Below are positions 54,712 through 63,132 of a stretch of 64,000 bases of DNA, one piece after another; position 1 is the first letter of the stretch; every line of letters begins with the position of its first letter. The DNA is from Methanolobus vulcani. Its GTDB lineage: Archaea > Halobacteriota > Methanosarcinia > Methanosarcinales > Methanosarcinaceae. The notes below the pieces were generated by a model, which saw only the letters and a list, made by a program, of their open reading frames with translations, was not told where the DNA came from and ran no database searches. A program made the translations under genes and the position numbers. The DNA lies in NCBI RefSeq assembly GCF_900100715.1, contig NZ_FNCA01000002.1, positions 62,001-126,000 on the forward strand, written 5' to 3'.

Positions 54712-56328
54712 TTACCAACTAGGGTGATTTGACATTGAATAACCGTCTTTCCTTTCACCCTTTAAGTAAATGAATTCATTACTGAATTTCATTACATTTT
54801 CACATCTAAATAATTCAGTCTTGCTTCCTTCTTTAGTCACTACTTTAATGTCTGAAATTCTATCCAATAATCCTTTTATTTCACCATGACCTTTAAGTCT
54901 ATCACGGACAGTTCCATAAGGAATGTCTGCTTTTTGAGCTATGCCTGATATTGATAATCCACTATTATCATGAACACATACAAGAGCGTTCATTATTGCT
55001 CGTTCTTTGTCATCAAGACTTGACATGATATTTGTCATCTGGGTTTCGAACAACTCCTTTGCATTATAAAAGTCATCCTTTGTTGCAATAAGGTATCCTC
55101 GATCATCCTTTTCCCTTTGAGCAAAATTCAAAATCGTAAATCCTTTTACCATATCCCAGAACTTGTTAATTGCCCTGTATTTACTTTTGTCAGTACAGAC
55201 TGCATTGTCCGCAATTTCTTCAGGTATGATAACATTGAATGTCTGTTGCTTGATGATTCTGAACATTTCTCGACAGACGAGTATTTTTTCATCTACAACA
55301 ACAAGACGACTTTCACCTGTTTTGAGACTCTCATTTGTATAATCCCAGACATTATCATGCTGCTGAGTTGAATTTTCAGGTGTCAACATAAACATTCTAT
55401 CTCTTAATTCATCAGAATTCCTATTTTCAACTGATGTTAAAAGCATCATCATTCGCTTAGGACCATTGAATACTTTGGCTTCATCATTAAGAACTACTGT
55501 ATAACTAATTTGCTTTTGGAATTTAGACATTGCTTCTTTCATAATCTCTTCAAGTGCTTCTGACAAATGTGTATCATCGCTAAAAATAATAGAACCATCA
55601 AGAAGATACAGCATTCTGTATATTGCTTTATCAGATAATTTTCCAACATATACATACTCTTGTGGCATTACATGAACTGTAGATGAAACAAGATGTGTCT
55701 TACCTGACCCTTTATCACCATTGAATGTAGCTTGCAGACCATTACTGTTTAAACAGGATTGATTGGCAATTGCAATAAGCAATATTTTGATGTTATTCTT
55801 ATCTCCTGTATGGATTGTTTGAATAACATCTAATGCGAACATTAAGGGGTCTTTTGTTAGTAAAATATTTTGTGCTGTTGCTATTGCTCGTTGCCTATCA
55901 ACATCAGTAAAATGAGACTCATCTTCGCAGACATGACAGTCCGCATCGTTTTCATTCTCACTGTCCTCAGACATTAGGTAGAATAACTCAGCTTTCCTGT
56001 GGATTGCCTCCGTCACTATTTCATCCAGCAGATTTTCGCCCTCATCTTTACCAACACCAAGGCGCGAGAGTTGCTTGATTATTTTATTGTCGCGCGAATC
56101 TTTAGCTTCAGTTATTGGTTCTTTACTTGGAATAGTTTGGAAACGTGGTTCACCATTATAGATCAACTGAAAATTCCATTTCCCTTTATCATAGGATATT
56201 ATAGCTGAAATATCCTCATTGGTGGTGTCAATAGTTATGCTCTTCCCAACAGGTGGTTCGATGAGTCCATCTCGACACACGACAGTTCCCATTTCAGTTA
56301 TCGGGGATGCTTCTAATAATTCTGACAT
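54712..56328 (-). CDS. AAA-type ATPase with C-terminal winged helix, possible replication protein
   Basis: From the ATG at 56328 (after GAGGGATTATC; a GTG at 56346 would swallow that site) the protein has 538 residues. Walker A GDKGSGKTHL lies at about 203-212. A Walker B-like IIFSDDTH and a sensor-1-like RMMMLLTSVENRNSDELRDRMF follow, as in superfamily 3/AAA+ helicases. A Cys pair CHVC lies near 132. The C-terminal region ALVCVHDNSGLSISGIAQKADIPYGTVRDRLKG is a winged helix. It may be the replicative helicase or initiator of the element. No primase domain was recognised. Confidence 0.65.
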   Translation of the reverse strand: MSELLEASPITEMGTVVCRDGLIEPPVGKSITIDTTNEDISAIISYDKGKWNFQLIYNGEPRFQTIPSKEPITEAKDSRDNKIIKQLSRLGVGKDEGENLLDEIVTEAIHRKAELFYLMSEDSENENDADCHVCEDESHFTDVDRQRAIATAQNILLTKDPLMFALDVIQTIHTGDKNNIKILLIAIANQSCLNSNGLQATFNGDKGSGKTHLVSSTVHVMPQEYVYVGKLSDKAIYRMLYLLDGSIIFSDDTHLSEALEEIMKEAMSKFQKQISYTVVLNDEAKVFNGPKRMMMLLTSVENRNSDELRDRMFMLTPENSTQQHDNVWDYTNESLKTGESRLVVVDEKILVCREMFRIIKQQTFNVIIPEEIADNAVCTDKSKYRAINKFWDMVKGFTILNFAQREKDDRGYLIATKDDFYNAKELFETQMTNIMSSLDDKERAIMNALVCVHDNSGLSISGIAQKADIPYGTVRDRLKGHGEIKGLLDRISDIKVVTKEGSKTELFRCENVMKFSNEFIYLKGERKDGYSMSNHPSW

Positions 56329-56450
56329 GATAATCCCTCTTGACACGGGAATTAATCAGGAACCATTACTTACATAAGGTGAAAAATGAATTATTACTTG
56401 GGTAATTCATTTATCGAGGGATTCCTGACAGATTCCTCGTATTCCTCTTT

Positions 56451-56618
56451 TTAGTATCCCACCTGCTTGTCTACAAGATGCTGTTCAAGTACATCAGAAA
56501 TATAGGCACTTCTCGGCATGTCTCCACGAATTTCATCAATTCTATCATACAACTTAGGATGAATGGATACACACATTCCTATTTTCTTTTCAGATGCAGG
56601 AACTTTAGCTCTGACCAT
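56451..56618 (-). CDS. Ribbon-helix-helix DNA-binding protein (55 aa)
   Basis: This short frame runs from the ATG at 56618 to a stop at 56451. The product contains KKIGMCVSIHPKLYDRIDEI (strand and first helix) and PRSAYISDVLEQHL (second helix), the pattern of CopG/Arc repressors. Its ATG directly follows the stop codon of the gene at 56619, so the two are coupled. It is a likely regulator of element copy number or integration. A palindrome at 56831-56852 is a candidate site. Confidence 0.75.
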   Translation of the reverse strand: MVRAKVPASEKKIGMCVSIHPKLYDRIDEIRGDMPRSAYISDVLEQHLVDKQVGY

Positions 56619-56759
56619 TTACTGACCAACCCCTATTTCCAAAAAGGTTTCTGCAAGAGCTCGCTCCGTTGCGTTTCCTGTTGTTGCAAGGGATTCTAAT
56701 ATGTCTTTACGGTCTGTAACCAATGTGGTTACTGTCTGATTTAATTCTTTGCTGTTCAT
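56619..56759 (-). CDS. Small helical protein coupled to the RHH gene (46 aa)
   Basis: The most plausible start is the ATG at 56759 (MNSKELNQTVTTLVTDRKDI), preceded by GGTAGTGA; longer frames to 56810 are possible. It is a 46-residue helical protein that ends immediately before the RHH start. No family was recognised. Confidence 0.45.
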   Translation of the reverse strand: MNSKELNQTVTTLVTDRKDILESLATTGNATERALAETFLEIGVGQ

Positions 56760-56810
56760 GATGTCACTACCATGAACCATAAAAAATAGCACTGATGTTA
56801 TGGTGTACAA

Positions 56811-57139
56811 GAACTTCTATTCGTACCTCCAAATTATCTAAAATGATAATTTGCAAGCACCCAGTTGCCGTAACCATTTTCTCTGATTCAATTCTTAACA
56901 AGTAATTATTACTTTTTCCTAGTATATAAAACCACTGAAAATTGCAGGAATTATGGGCTTTCTTTTTTGATTACAGGTCAATAATCGACTTTTATGATGA
57001 TAATAAGTAAGCAGAAGTGATAAATAAGAATATGACCTTATCGGATTTTAGGGAGTTGAATTGAATTAATATCATTATACCACTGCGGTATAGAAAATTG
57101 AACACACGCGATGTACGATGGGAAGAACGGTAAAAAAAA
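56811..57139. promoter_or_regulatory. Regulatory region between integrase and RHH operon
   Basis: A palindrome with 8-bp arms AAATTATC/GATAATTT and 6-bp spacer lies at 56831-56852. A minus-strand TATA box TTTATATACT lies at 56921-56930, about 170 bp before the first start. These fit an RHH-controlled operon promoter. No gene was seen. Confidence 0.5.
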
Positions 57140-58360
57140 TTACTGTTGCATCTGTGCCATTTTGCTATTAAACAGTTCTTGTATTTCGGGTGACTGCATC
57201 ATAATTTTCATCATCTCTGCCATTGTAGCATTCTTATCCTTATTCGCATTATCATTCAATCCATATCCACACTTGTAACAAAATGCTGCATTCTGCGGAT
57301 TATATTCTTTGCATCTATGACACTGCACAGGCATTGTTGCATCGGGTTTTTCTTCCTGCTTCTTGATTCCGTACATTTCTAATACTGCACCATCAGTATC
57401 TTTTCCTGCCAAATGGACATAAGTTGCAGTCATGTTAGAACCAGGAACCCAACCAAGATACACTTTCATCTGCTGTTCCGTCATATGATGTGCTAAATGG
57501 GTTGCTCTTGCATGTCTAAATGAATGCGGATTTGTCTTTTTCTTGATACCTGCTTTTTCAGCAAGACCTGTCAATATTGAATAGAAACCCATGTATTTCA
57601 AAGGCTTCAAGTTCTTATCAAGTGTCACCCATAATGGTGCTTCTGGGTCGTCTTTCAATGGGTGTACATCAATCCACTGGCGTAGATAACTTGCTGCATA
57701 AACAAGTAATATTTTTCTTGCACCTGTTTTGCCTTTTGGAAACAGGATATGCACAAAACCCTCGTCATCAAATTCAACGTGTTTCAGCTTGCATGATAAT
57801 ATTTCCTTTGCCCTTGAACCTGCTTCATAAACTGAAGCAACCATAGCTTTATTTCGAGGATGATTTGAAGCTTTAATCAAGATTTCAATTTCATCGTGTG
57901 TTAACAAATCTTCAGGTAGTTTGTTGTTTGTTTTTGATGCCTTTATCTTTATCATGTTGTTAAGCTCGTCCTCTTTCAGATATTTCAACAAATCCTTAAA
58001 GTGCATCTTGCGTGTGGTTTTTGTTGATTCTGCCAAAGGCTTTTCTTTCCCTCCACGACAATAGGTGTAGGTTGTAAGGGTCATCAGATATGTCTTAATA
58101 TCTCGTTCAGTCAAATTGGACAATTCAATATCTGTATTTTTGAAAACAAATATCAGGTCGTCTATTCTTGTGCAGATTGAACTTTTTGCAACCAAGCCAT
58201 TTATCAACAAGTCATCAATATACTCATTGGCAATTTCTAAGTTTGTGCTTGAAGTTACAGGAGGAAGAACTTCCGTATGTTCTTTATTTTTAACAATATG
58301 TTCTTCGCCAAGTGCGTTCATCCGTTCACGAATTTTCTTAACTGTCTCTAAATTTGCCAT
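57140..58360 (-). CDS. int: Tyrosine recombinase/integrase with C-terminal zinc ribbon
   Basis: The 406-residue integrase has the catalytic set R183 (AGSRAKEIL), K211 (PKGKTGARK), H279 and R282 (HSFRHARAT), W304 (YLGWVPGSN) and Y314 (TYVHLAG). A SAM-like core-binding domain precedes it (about 40-140). After the catalytic domain comes a zinc ribbon CHRC/CYKC (347-364) and a Met-rich coil, as in some archaeal integrases. It lies next to the right repeat (attR), as expected. GTGAT precedes the ATG. It should integrate and excise the element at the 13-bp core. Confidence 0.9.
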   Translation of the reverse strand: MANLETVKKIRERMNALGEEHIVKNKEHTEVLPPVTSSTNLEIANEYIDDLLINGLVAKSSICTRIDDLIFVFKNTDIELSNLTERDIKTYLMTLTTYTYCRGGKEKPLAESTKTTRKMHFKDLLKYLKEDELNNMIKIKASKTNNKLPEDLLTHDEIEILIKASNHPRNKAMVASVYEAGSRAKEILSCKLKHVEFDDEGFVHILFPKGKTGARKILLVYAASYLRQWIDVHPLKDDPEAPLWVTLDKNLKPLKYMGFYSILTGLAEKAGIKKKTNPHSFRHARATHLAHHMTEQQMKVYLGWVPGSNMTATYVHLAGKDTDGAVLEMYGIKKQEEKPDATMPVQCHRCKEYNPQNAAFCYKCGYGLNDNANKDKNATMAEMMKIMMQSPEIQELFNSKMAQMQQ

Positions 58361-58423
58361 TTAAATCACAATTATCTTTATTACCCTGAAAGGATATATA
58401 TGTTATGTAATTGACTAAACATG

Positions 58424-58436
58424 AATAAGATATGGT
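58424..58436 (+). other. Candidate attR (13-bp direct repeat)
   Basis: AATAAGATATGGT is identical to 45604-45616 and lies 63 bp from the integrase start. Beyond it the sequence belongs to the host promoter region of the TRAM gene. Confidence 0.6.
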
Positions 58437-58602
58437 TTCTGCACTGACTCTGATTTGTATTGAGAAGATTTAAATATCTGTTGTGTATACTTAGCGCTGT
58501 AAGATTTGATACTATTCTGGATTCATTGATATTACATTTTTATCGTGGTTTTTTTCAGTATGGTTTCGATTCTTAATTTTGAATTAAAGGACGTGTATTA
58601 TT

Positions 58603-58815
58603 TTGTTTAATAACAATGACAGAGAATCAACAGCTCCAGTAGATGTTGGCGAGACCTATGAAGTAACAATTGAAGACCTTGCAAGAGAAGGAGACGGCAT
58701 CGCCAGGATTGAAGGCTTTGTAATCTTTGTACCTGACACTCAGGTCGGCGACACTGTAAACATCAAGATCACAAGAGTACTGCGCAAATTCGGATTTGCA
58801 GAAAAGGAAGAATAA
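58603..58815 (+). CDS. Single TRAM-domain protein (RNA-binding)
   Basis: The 70-residue protein is a lone TRAM domain: GETYEVTIEDLAREGDGIARIEGFVIFVPDTQVGDTVNIKITRVLRKFGFAEKE. Such proteins bind RNA and act as RNA chaperones in methanogens, including cold-adapted Methanolobus species. The start is a TTG at 58603 after AAAGGACGTG, with loose spacing. The TATA-like TTTAAATATC near 58470 implies a 5' leader of about 100 bases, as seen in cold-response genes. The integrated element ends 166 bp upstream. Confidence 0.9.
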   Translation: MFNNNDRESTAPVDVGETYEVTIEDLAREGDGIARIEGFVIFVPDTQVGDTVNIKITRVLRKFGFAEKEE

Positions 58816-58823
58816 ATCGACTA

Positions 58824-58860
58824 AAGAATGGTTTTTACCATTCTTCTTTACTTTTATCTA
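58824..58860 (+). terminator. Hairpin after TRAM gene
   Basis: AAGAATGGT, a 4-base loop and ACCATTCTT form a perfect 9-bp stem (58824-58845), followed by CTTTACTTTTATC. Confidence 0.65.
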
Positions 58861-58951
58861 GATTTCAATTGGTTTTTAATTATTTCCGTTTTCTATTTCT
58901 CATTGGATTCCGTTCCAAGAAATAATATTTATCTGCCGTTATCTTGTCTTT

Positions 58952-59595
58952 TTGTTGGGGTTTAAAGCACTGTTTTTGAATTGCACTTTTAAAAGCTGTC
59001 CTGCAATCTCAAACACAAAAGCTTTGATTGATAAGGCTGTGATTTTTTTGAAAATATTGATGTTGAGTGAGGTGGTCCGAGTTACTAATATCATGTTCGT
59101 TGTATCTTCCTATGAATATGTGGGGGTGATGAATGACCTTTGATACTGGAGAAATCAAAAGCTTGCGACATTATCATCATTGTTTATCCTACTTGTATTG
59201 GTGTACGTTCATCTGTGGCACAGTTAGTATTAGGGGGGAGTTGATGGTACTTATGGGGATAGTGATCCTGAAACCGGGAAATTCCCTCTTTATGGAAAGG
59301 TCGCAGGAGTGATAATTACAGATAATAGGGATGGTATACGTACTGTTACATCCATGACTTAATTCAACCTAAGTCATCCTGATTGCACAATTTCTCCAAA
59401 TGTTGATTATTAATGGATAGGGGATGTAGGTCTAGGTCCAAGCTACATAAAAGCTGGTGGTGGAAGGCATCCTTACACTAACAAAACGGTTCGCTACATG
59501 GGTAACAACCTTGTTTTCTTTGCAAAAATACTAAAAGAAAAATCTATTCCTACGAGTATAAATCAGCTCTATAAGGATGCTCTGAAAGAAAGTGA
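58952..59595 (+). pseudogene. Broken NADPH-dependent FMN reductase/flavodoxin-family gene
   Basis: The sequence codes for an almost full-length flavoprotein, but in pieces. From 58952 it reads ALFLNCTFKSCPAISNTKA, the N-terminal phosphate-binding region. Near 59161 another frame gives ACDIIIIVYPTCIGVRSSVAQ; near 59247 a shift gives GTYGDSDPETGKFPLYGKVA. Then in one frame come DCTISPNVDY, WIGDVGLGPSYIKAGGG, RHPYTNKTVRYMGNN and KEKSIPT, interrupted by two in-frame TAA codons (59359 and 59411). At least two frameshifts and two stops show the gene is dead. The stops are TAA, so pyrrolysine read-through is not an explanation. Confidence 0.8.
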
Positions 59596-59708
59596 ATTAG
59601 TTCTTTTAATTTCCACTATCTGTGTGGTTTTTAACATTTCAACAGTTATATATAATGTAATCTAAATATTACTTTAATTGGTAAAGGGGTTAAAAGGGAG
59701 GTGAAGCT

Positions 59709-59912
59709 TTGCCAAGAATGAATAGTATTGACTGGATAGCCATGGTATTGGTGATAATAGGAGGTCTGAACTGGGGTTTGTTTGGTATCTCTGCTAATCT
59801 GAATCTGGTAGATATGATCTTCGGATACAGTATCATAGCAAGAATAGTCTATATTCTGGTTGGTTTGTCTGCATTATATATGATCTATTTTGCAGTACAA
59901 AACAAAGAATAA
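59709..59912 (+). CDS. DUF378-family small membrane protein
   Basis: The 67-residue protein has two membrane helices and the family signature IGGLNWGLFGI between them. The start is TTG at 59709 after GGGAGGTGA, a strong site; the ATG three codons later is the alternative. The function of this widespread family is unknown. It lies alone with a TATA box (TATATATAATG near 59647-59657). Confidence 0.85.
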   Translation: MPRMNSIDWIAMVLVIIGGLNWGLFGISANLNLVDMIFGYSIIARIVYILVGLSALYMIYFAVQNKE

Positions 59913-59970
59913 GTTGCAACTGTGATGCAGATTAAAGAGTAGTATTTATAAAAATGAGATGTGATGATGG

Positions 59971-62118
59971 TTATTCCATCATCAAATTCATGAGGCTTTC
60001 TCTTGCCTCTTTTATTTCTTCAACTGTTAATTCTTTCTTTGAATCACCGATCTGAATGCTCAGACTATTTCCGCCAACATTACCAATGATTGTGTATGGA
60101 ATTTCTCCAAGCATCTCTTTTACAACATCCGGTTCAGAAGTTGCTATAATCGCTCTTGCATATGATTCTGAGAACAGGATGTCATCGGTTCTTAGGCCCT
60201 CTGCAATACTGCTAAGGTCAACTTCAGCACCTGTCTTCTCACACATTTCTGCAAGTGCAACCGCAATTCCACCAAGTGAAACATCGTGTGATGCGGTTAC
60301 CTTTCCGCTTTCTGCAAGGTTGATAAGTGCGTCTATGACAGCAGTCACGTTCTCAGGAACCTGTGGGGCTTTTCCATCCTTTTTCATTCCTATGATGTTG
60401 TAGTACTCAGAGCCTCCGAGCTCATCGGATGTGCTTCCTACCAGAATTATTGTGTCGCCTTCATTTGAGAAAACTCCTGCTGGTGCTTTTGTCACATCTT
60501 TGATATAACCTGCAAGTCCGATAGATGGTGTCGGGACAATTGCTGTCTTAAATTCACCACTCTCATTGTACAGGGATACATTTCCACCGACAACAGGTAT
60601 TGACAGGTCTCTTGCAGCATCCCCAAGTCCGAGAATTGCGTGCTTGAACTGCCAGTATATGTCAGGTCTTTCCGGGTTTCCGAAGTTCAGACAATCTACA
60701 ATTGCTATTCCGCGTGCACCTTTCACTGCAAGGTTCATTGCGTTCTCAACAACAGTTCCTTTACCGCCTGAATATGGATCAAGGAGTGTGTGTCTTGGGT
60801 TACAGCCACATGAAAGCGCTATTCCCTCGTTTCCGTCAATCCTTAATATGCCTGCATCATCACCTGGTTTTGTAACAGTTCTGACCTGAACTTCATGGTC
60901 GTACTGCCTGTAGATCCATCTCTTTGATGCTATATTGTGTGATGACAATACATCGAGAATTGCTTTTTTGATGTCTGCCGGAAGTTCCGGTTTATCCCCT
61001 ATGTCACGTTCTTCAGGGGCAGTTGATGGACGCTCAAAAGTTGGTGCACCTTCTGTCAGGAGTTTGACCGGAATTTCTGCTGCAATTTCTCCCTGGAACT
61101 CTACTGTATAGTTAAGTTCCTCTGTAAGTTCACCGATCATACTTCCGTTAAGGTCGTATTTCTTTGCGATCTCAAGTACTGCATCAACGTTCTCAGGTTC
61201 AACTTCAAGGAGCATACGTTCCTGTGATTCTGCGATGAGTATCTCGTATGGTGTCATGCCACTTTCACGAAGAATAACATTGTCTGCAATAATCCTCATT
61301 CCAAGGTTTCCCTTTGCTGCCATCTCTGAACTTGCACCGGCAAGTCCTGCTGCTCCAAGGTCTCTGCATGATTTCACGTATCCTTTTCCTATGGCTTCAA
61401 GTGTTGCCTCGATAACAAGTTTCTCTGTGAATGGATCACCGATCTGGATACTTGGCCTGTCCTCTGCTTCAGAATCTTCGGAAAGGTCTCTTGATGCGAA
61501 AGATGCACCGCCAAGTCCGTCTCTTCCTGTGGTGGAACCCATAAGAACAAGTTTGTTACCTGCTTTCTGTGAGCATGCGGTCACAACATCCTTTTCACGT
61601 GCAAGACCCACTGCAACCACGTTTACAAGAGGGTTTCCGCTGTATGATTCGTCAAAGAATGCTTCTCCACGCACTACCGGGACACCGATACAGTTTCCGT
61701 ATCCTGCAATTCCTTCGATGATGTGCTCAAAGAGATAGAGGTTCTTCGGGTTGTTAAGCGGACCGAAATAAAGTGGGTCCATAAGTGCAATTGGTCTTGC
61801 TCCCATTGAAATGATATCACGCACAATTCCGCCAACACCAGTTGCAGCACCGTTATATGGGTCAACGTATGATGGGTGGTTGTGACTTTCCATCCCTATT
61901 GCAAGTACCCATCCGTTTCCAAAACTGATAATTGCTGCATCGTCACCAGGACCGATTATAACCTTGTCTCCGGTGGTTGTAAATGTTTTAAGCAGGGGTG
62001 CGCTTGAGCGGTATGAACAGTGCTCGCTCCACAGATTAAGGAAGCATCCCTGTTCAACAAGATTAGGTTCTCTTCCCATTTTCTCTGTTATGATCTTTAA
62101 GTCATCTTCAGGTAACAT
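59971..62118 (-). CDS. purL: Phosphoribosylformylglycinamidine synthase, subunit PurL
   Basis: This 715-residue enzyme uses ATP and ammonia to convert FGAR to FGAM in purine synthesis. It has the small-PurL plan (about 700 residues), not the 1300-residue fused form, and so needs separate PurS and PurQ. Motifs include [60 protein letters not shown] and a repeated second AIRS-type half ([36 protein letters not shown]). The start is the ATG at 62118. Confidence 0.95.
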   Translation of the reverse strand: MLPEDDLKIITEKMGREPNLVEQGCFLNLWSEHCSYRSSAPLLKTFTTTGDKVIIGPGDDAAIISFGNGWVLAIGMESHNHPSYVDPYNGAATGVGGIVRDIISMGARPIALMDPLYFGPLNNPKNLYLFEHIIEGIAGYGNCIGVPVVRGEAFFDESYSGNPLVNVVAVGLAREKDVVTACSQKAGNKLVLMGSTTGRDGLGGASFASRDLSEDSEAEDRPSIQIGDPFTEKLVIEATLEAIGKGYVKSCRDLGAAGLAGASSEMAAKGNLGMRIIADNVILRESGMTPYEILIAESQERMLLEVEPENVDAVLEIAKKYDLNGSMIGELTEELNYTVEFQGEIAAEIPVKLLTEGAPTFERPSTAPEERDIGDKPELPADIKKAILDVLSSHNIASKRWIYRQYDHEVQVRTVTKPGDDAGILRIDGNEGIALSCGCNPRHTLLDPYSGGKGTVVENAMNLAVKGARGIAIVDCLNFGNPERPDIYWQFKHAILGLGDAARDLSIPVVGGNVSLYNESGEFKTAIVPTPSIGLAGYIKDVTKAPAGVFSNEGDTIILVGSTSDELGGSEYYNIIGMKKDGKAPQVPENVTAVIDALINLAESGKVTASHDVSLGGIAVALAEMCEKTGAEVDLSSIAEGLRTDDILFSESYARAIIATSEPDVVKEMLGEIPYTIIGNVGGNSLSIQIGDSKKELTVEEIKEARESLMNLMME

Positions 62119-62256
62119 TCATGTTCCTCGGTAATTGAGTAATTATAATATGGTGATTCTATCAGGGCTTTAAAGAACCCGGAATGTAATAAACATTTCT
62201 TTGAACAGGTTTTAACATCTGTGTGTATTTATGTGTTCCATGCAGCTTTTTACAGT

Positions 62257-62616
62257 CTACAGGCATTGATTCTCAAATTCGAAAGTATCCCCCGGTTTAA
62301 TCTTTAATTTTTCAGATTTACCATGAGACGTTTCGATGATGTATTTTACCTTTCCTTCGCAGGAGCAAGTACCTATCCAGGCCTTAAGACCGGATGTTTT
62401 TATGACCTTTTTTTTATCGTCAAGGAAAATAGCATCAATTGGATAATTGACAAATAGCATATGCAACGAAACTCTCTGGGGTTTCTTCATTACAAATACC
62501 AGAGCATAGTCCTCAGGTATCCTCTTACTGAACATAAGTCCCTTGATATGCTTTAGGGTGTTACAGGCAAAATCAACGTCCGTTGCTACCTCTTTACCAT
62601 TAGATTTTAATATCAT
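62257..62616 (-). CDS. DUF192-family protein
   Basis: The 119-residue beta-rich protein carries DUF192 signatures: ACNTLKHIKGLMFSKRIPEDYALVF near the start, LHMLFVNYPIDAIFLDDKKKVI, and AWIGTCSCEGKVKYIIETSHG. It lacks an N-terminal signal, unlike many bacterial members. The function is not established. It lies 138 bp downstream of purL on the same strand. Confidence 0.85.
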   Translation of the reverse strand: MILKSNGKEVATDVDFACNTLKHIKGLMFSKRIPEDYALVFVMKKPQRVSLHMLFVNYPIDAIFLDDKKKVIKTSGLKAWIGTCSCEGKVKYIIETSHGKSEKLKIKPGDTFEFENQCL

Positions 62617-62700
62617 CGAAGTTTTACTCTATTCATCTATTTAATTAAATGCATATGGAGTGTTTAAAATAGATAATAATGTCGGAGGAAATACCACAAG

Positions 62701-63009
62701 ATGAGTTCAGAAATGTGTTCAGTCTGCGGACTGCCCAAAGAACTTTGCATTTGCGAAGAAGTGGCAAAAGAGCAGCAAAGAATAATTGTCAAAGTAAATA
62801 GAAGAAGGTATGGTAAAGAAGTAACAGTTGTAGAGGGTTTTGATGCCCATGAAATTGATCTTCATGAACTATCTACTTACCTGAAATCTAAATTTGCATG
62901 CGGTGGAACTGTAAAAGGAAATTCTGTTGAGCTTCAGGGAAATCACCTGACCCGCATGAAAGATGTTCTTATTGCAAAAGGATTTTCTCCAGATCAGATC
63001 AAGGACTAA
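62701..63009 (+). CDS. Translation initiation factor aIF1 (SUI1)
   Basis: The 102-residue SUI1-domain protein helps select the start codon on the small ribosomal subunit. The N-terminal [15 protein letters not shown] holds four cysteines that may bind zinc, as in archaeal aIF1. The SUI1 core follows: [70 protein letters not shown] precedes the ATG. Confidence 0.93.
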   Translation: MSSEMCSVCGLPKELCICEEVAKEQQRIIVKVNRRRYGKEVTVVEGFDAHEIDLHELSTYLKSKFACGGTVKGNSVELQGNHLTRMKDVLIAKGFSPDQIKD

Positions 63010-63022
63010 TATTATTCTTGCG

Positions 63023-63047
63023 TGTGTGTGCAGACACACACATTTTT
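63023..63047 (+). terminator. Hairpin and T-run after aIF1
   Basis: TGTGTGTG, a 4-base loop and CACACACA form a perfect 8-bp stem at 63023-63042, followed by TTTTTA. Confidence 0.7.
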
Positions 63048-63132
63048 ACAGCAGTTAAGCTGACCATATTCTTTAGCATATTTGCTGAAGGATATTTATT
63101 TATTGAAGTCTTCTCTTATTATTATAGATACT

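Larger units (their letters stand above)
45604..58436. mobile_element. Integrated genetic element (provirus or integrative plasmid), about 12.8 kb
   Basis: The limits are the 13-bp direct repeats. Content is typical of archaeal integrated elements: tyrosine integrase at the right end, ParA partition protein at the left, an AAA-type ATPase, winged-helix, RHH and zinc-finger proteins, and several small membrane proteins. The block is visibly richer in A and T than the flanks, and most reading frames have no recognised relatives. It lies between cdc48 and the TRAM gene and leaves both promoters intact. No tail, portal or packaging ATPase was recognised, and two two-span proteins resemble spindle-virus coat proteins. 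Hypotheses: provirus, defective provirus, or plasmid. Confidence 0.75.

Noticed and set aside
45557-58600. tRNA gene as integration target
   Set aside because: I looked for a cloverleaf at both ends of the element and found none; the repeats lie in an intergenic promoter region.
58952-59595. Pyrrolysine read-through as explanation for the in-frame stops
   Set aside because: The stops in the flavoprotein remnant are TAA (and TGA), not TAG, and there are frameshifts as well, so it is a pseudogene.
59971-62118. Long frames antisense to purL (for example 61235-61738)
   Set aside because: Serine/proline-rich shadows of the purL frame without ribosome sites.
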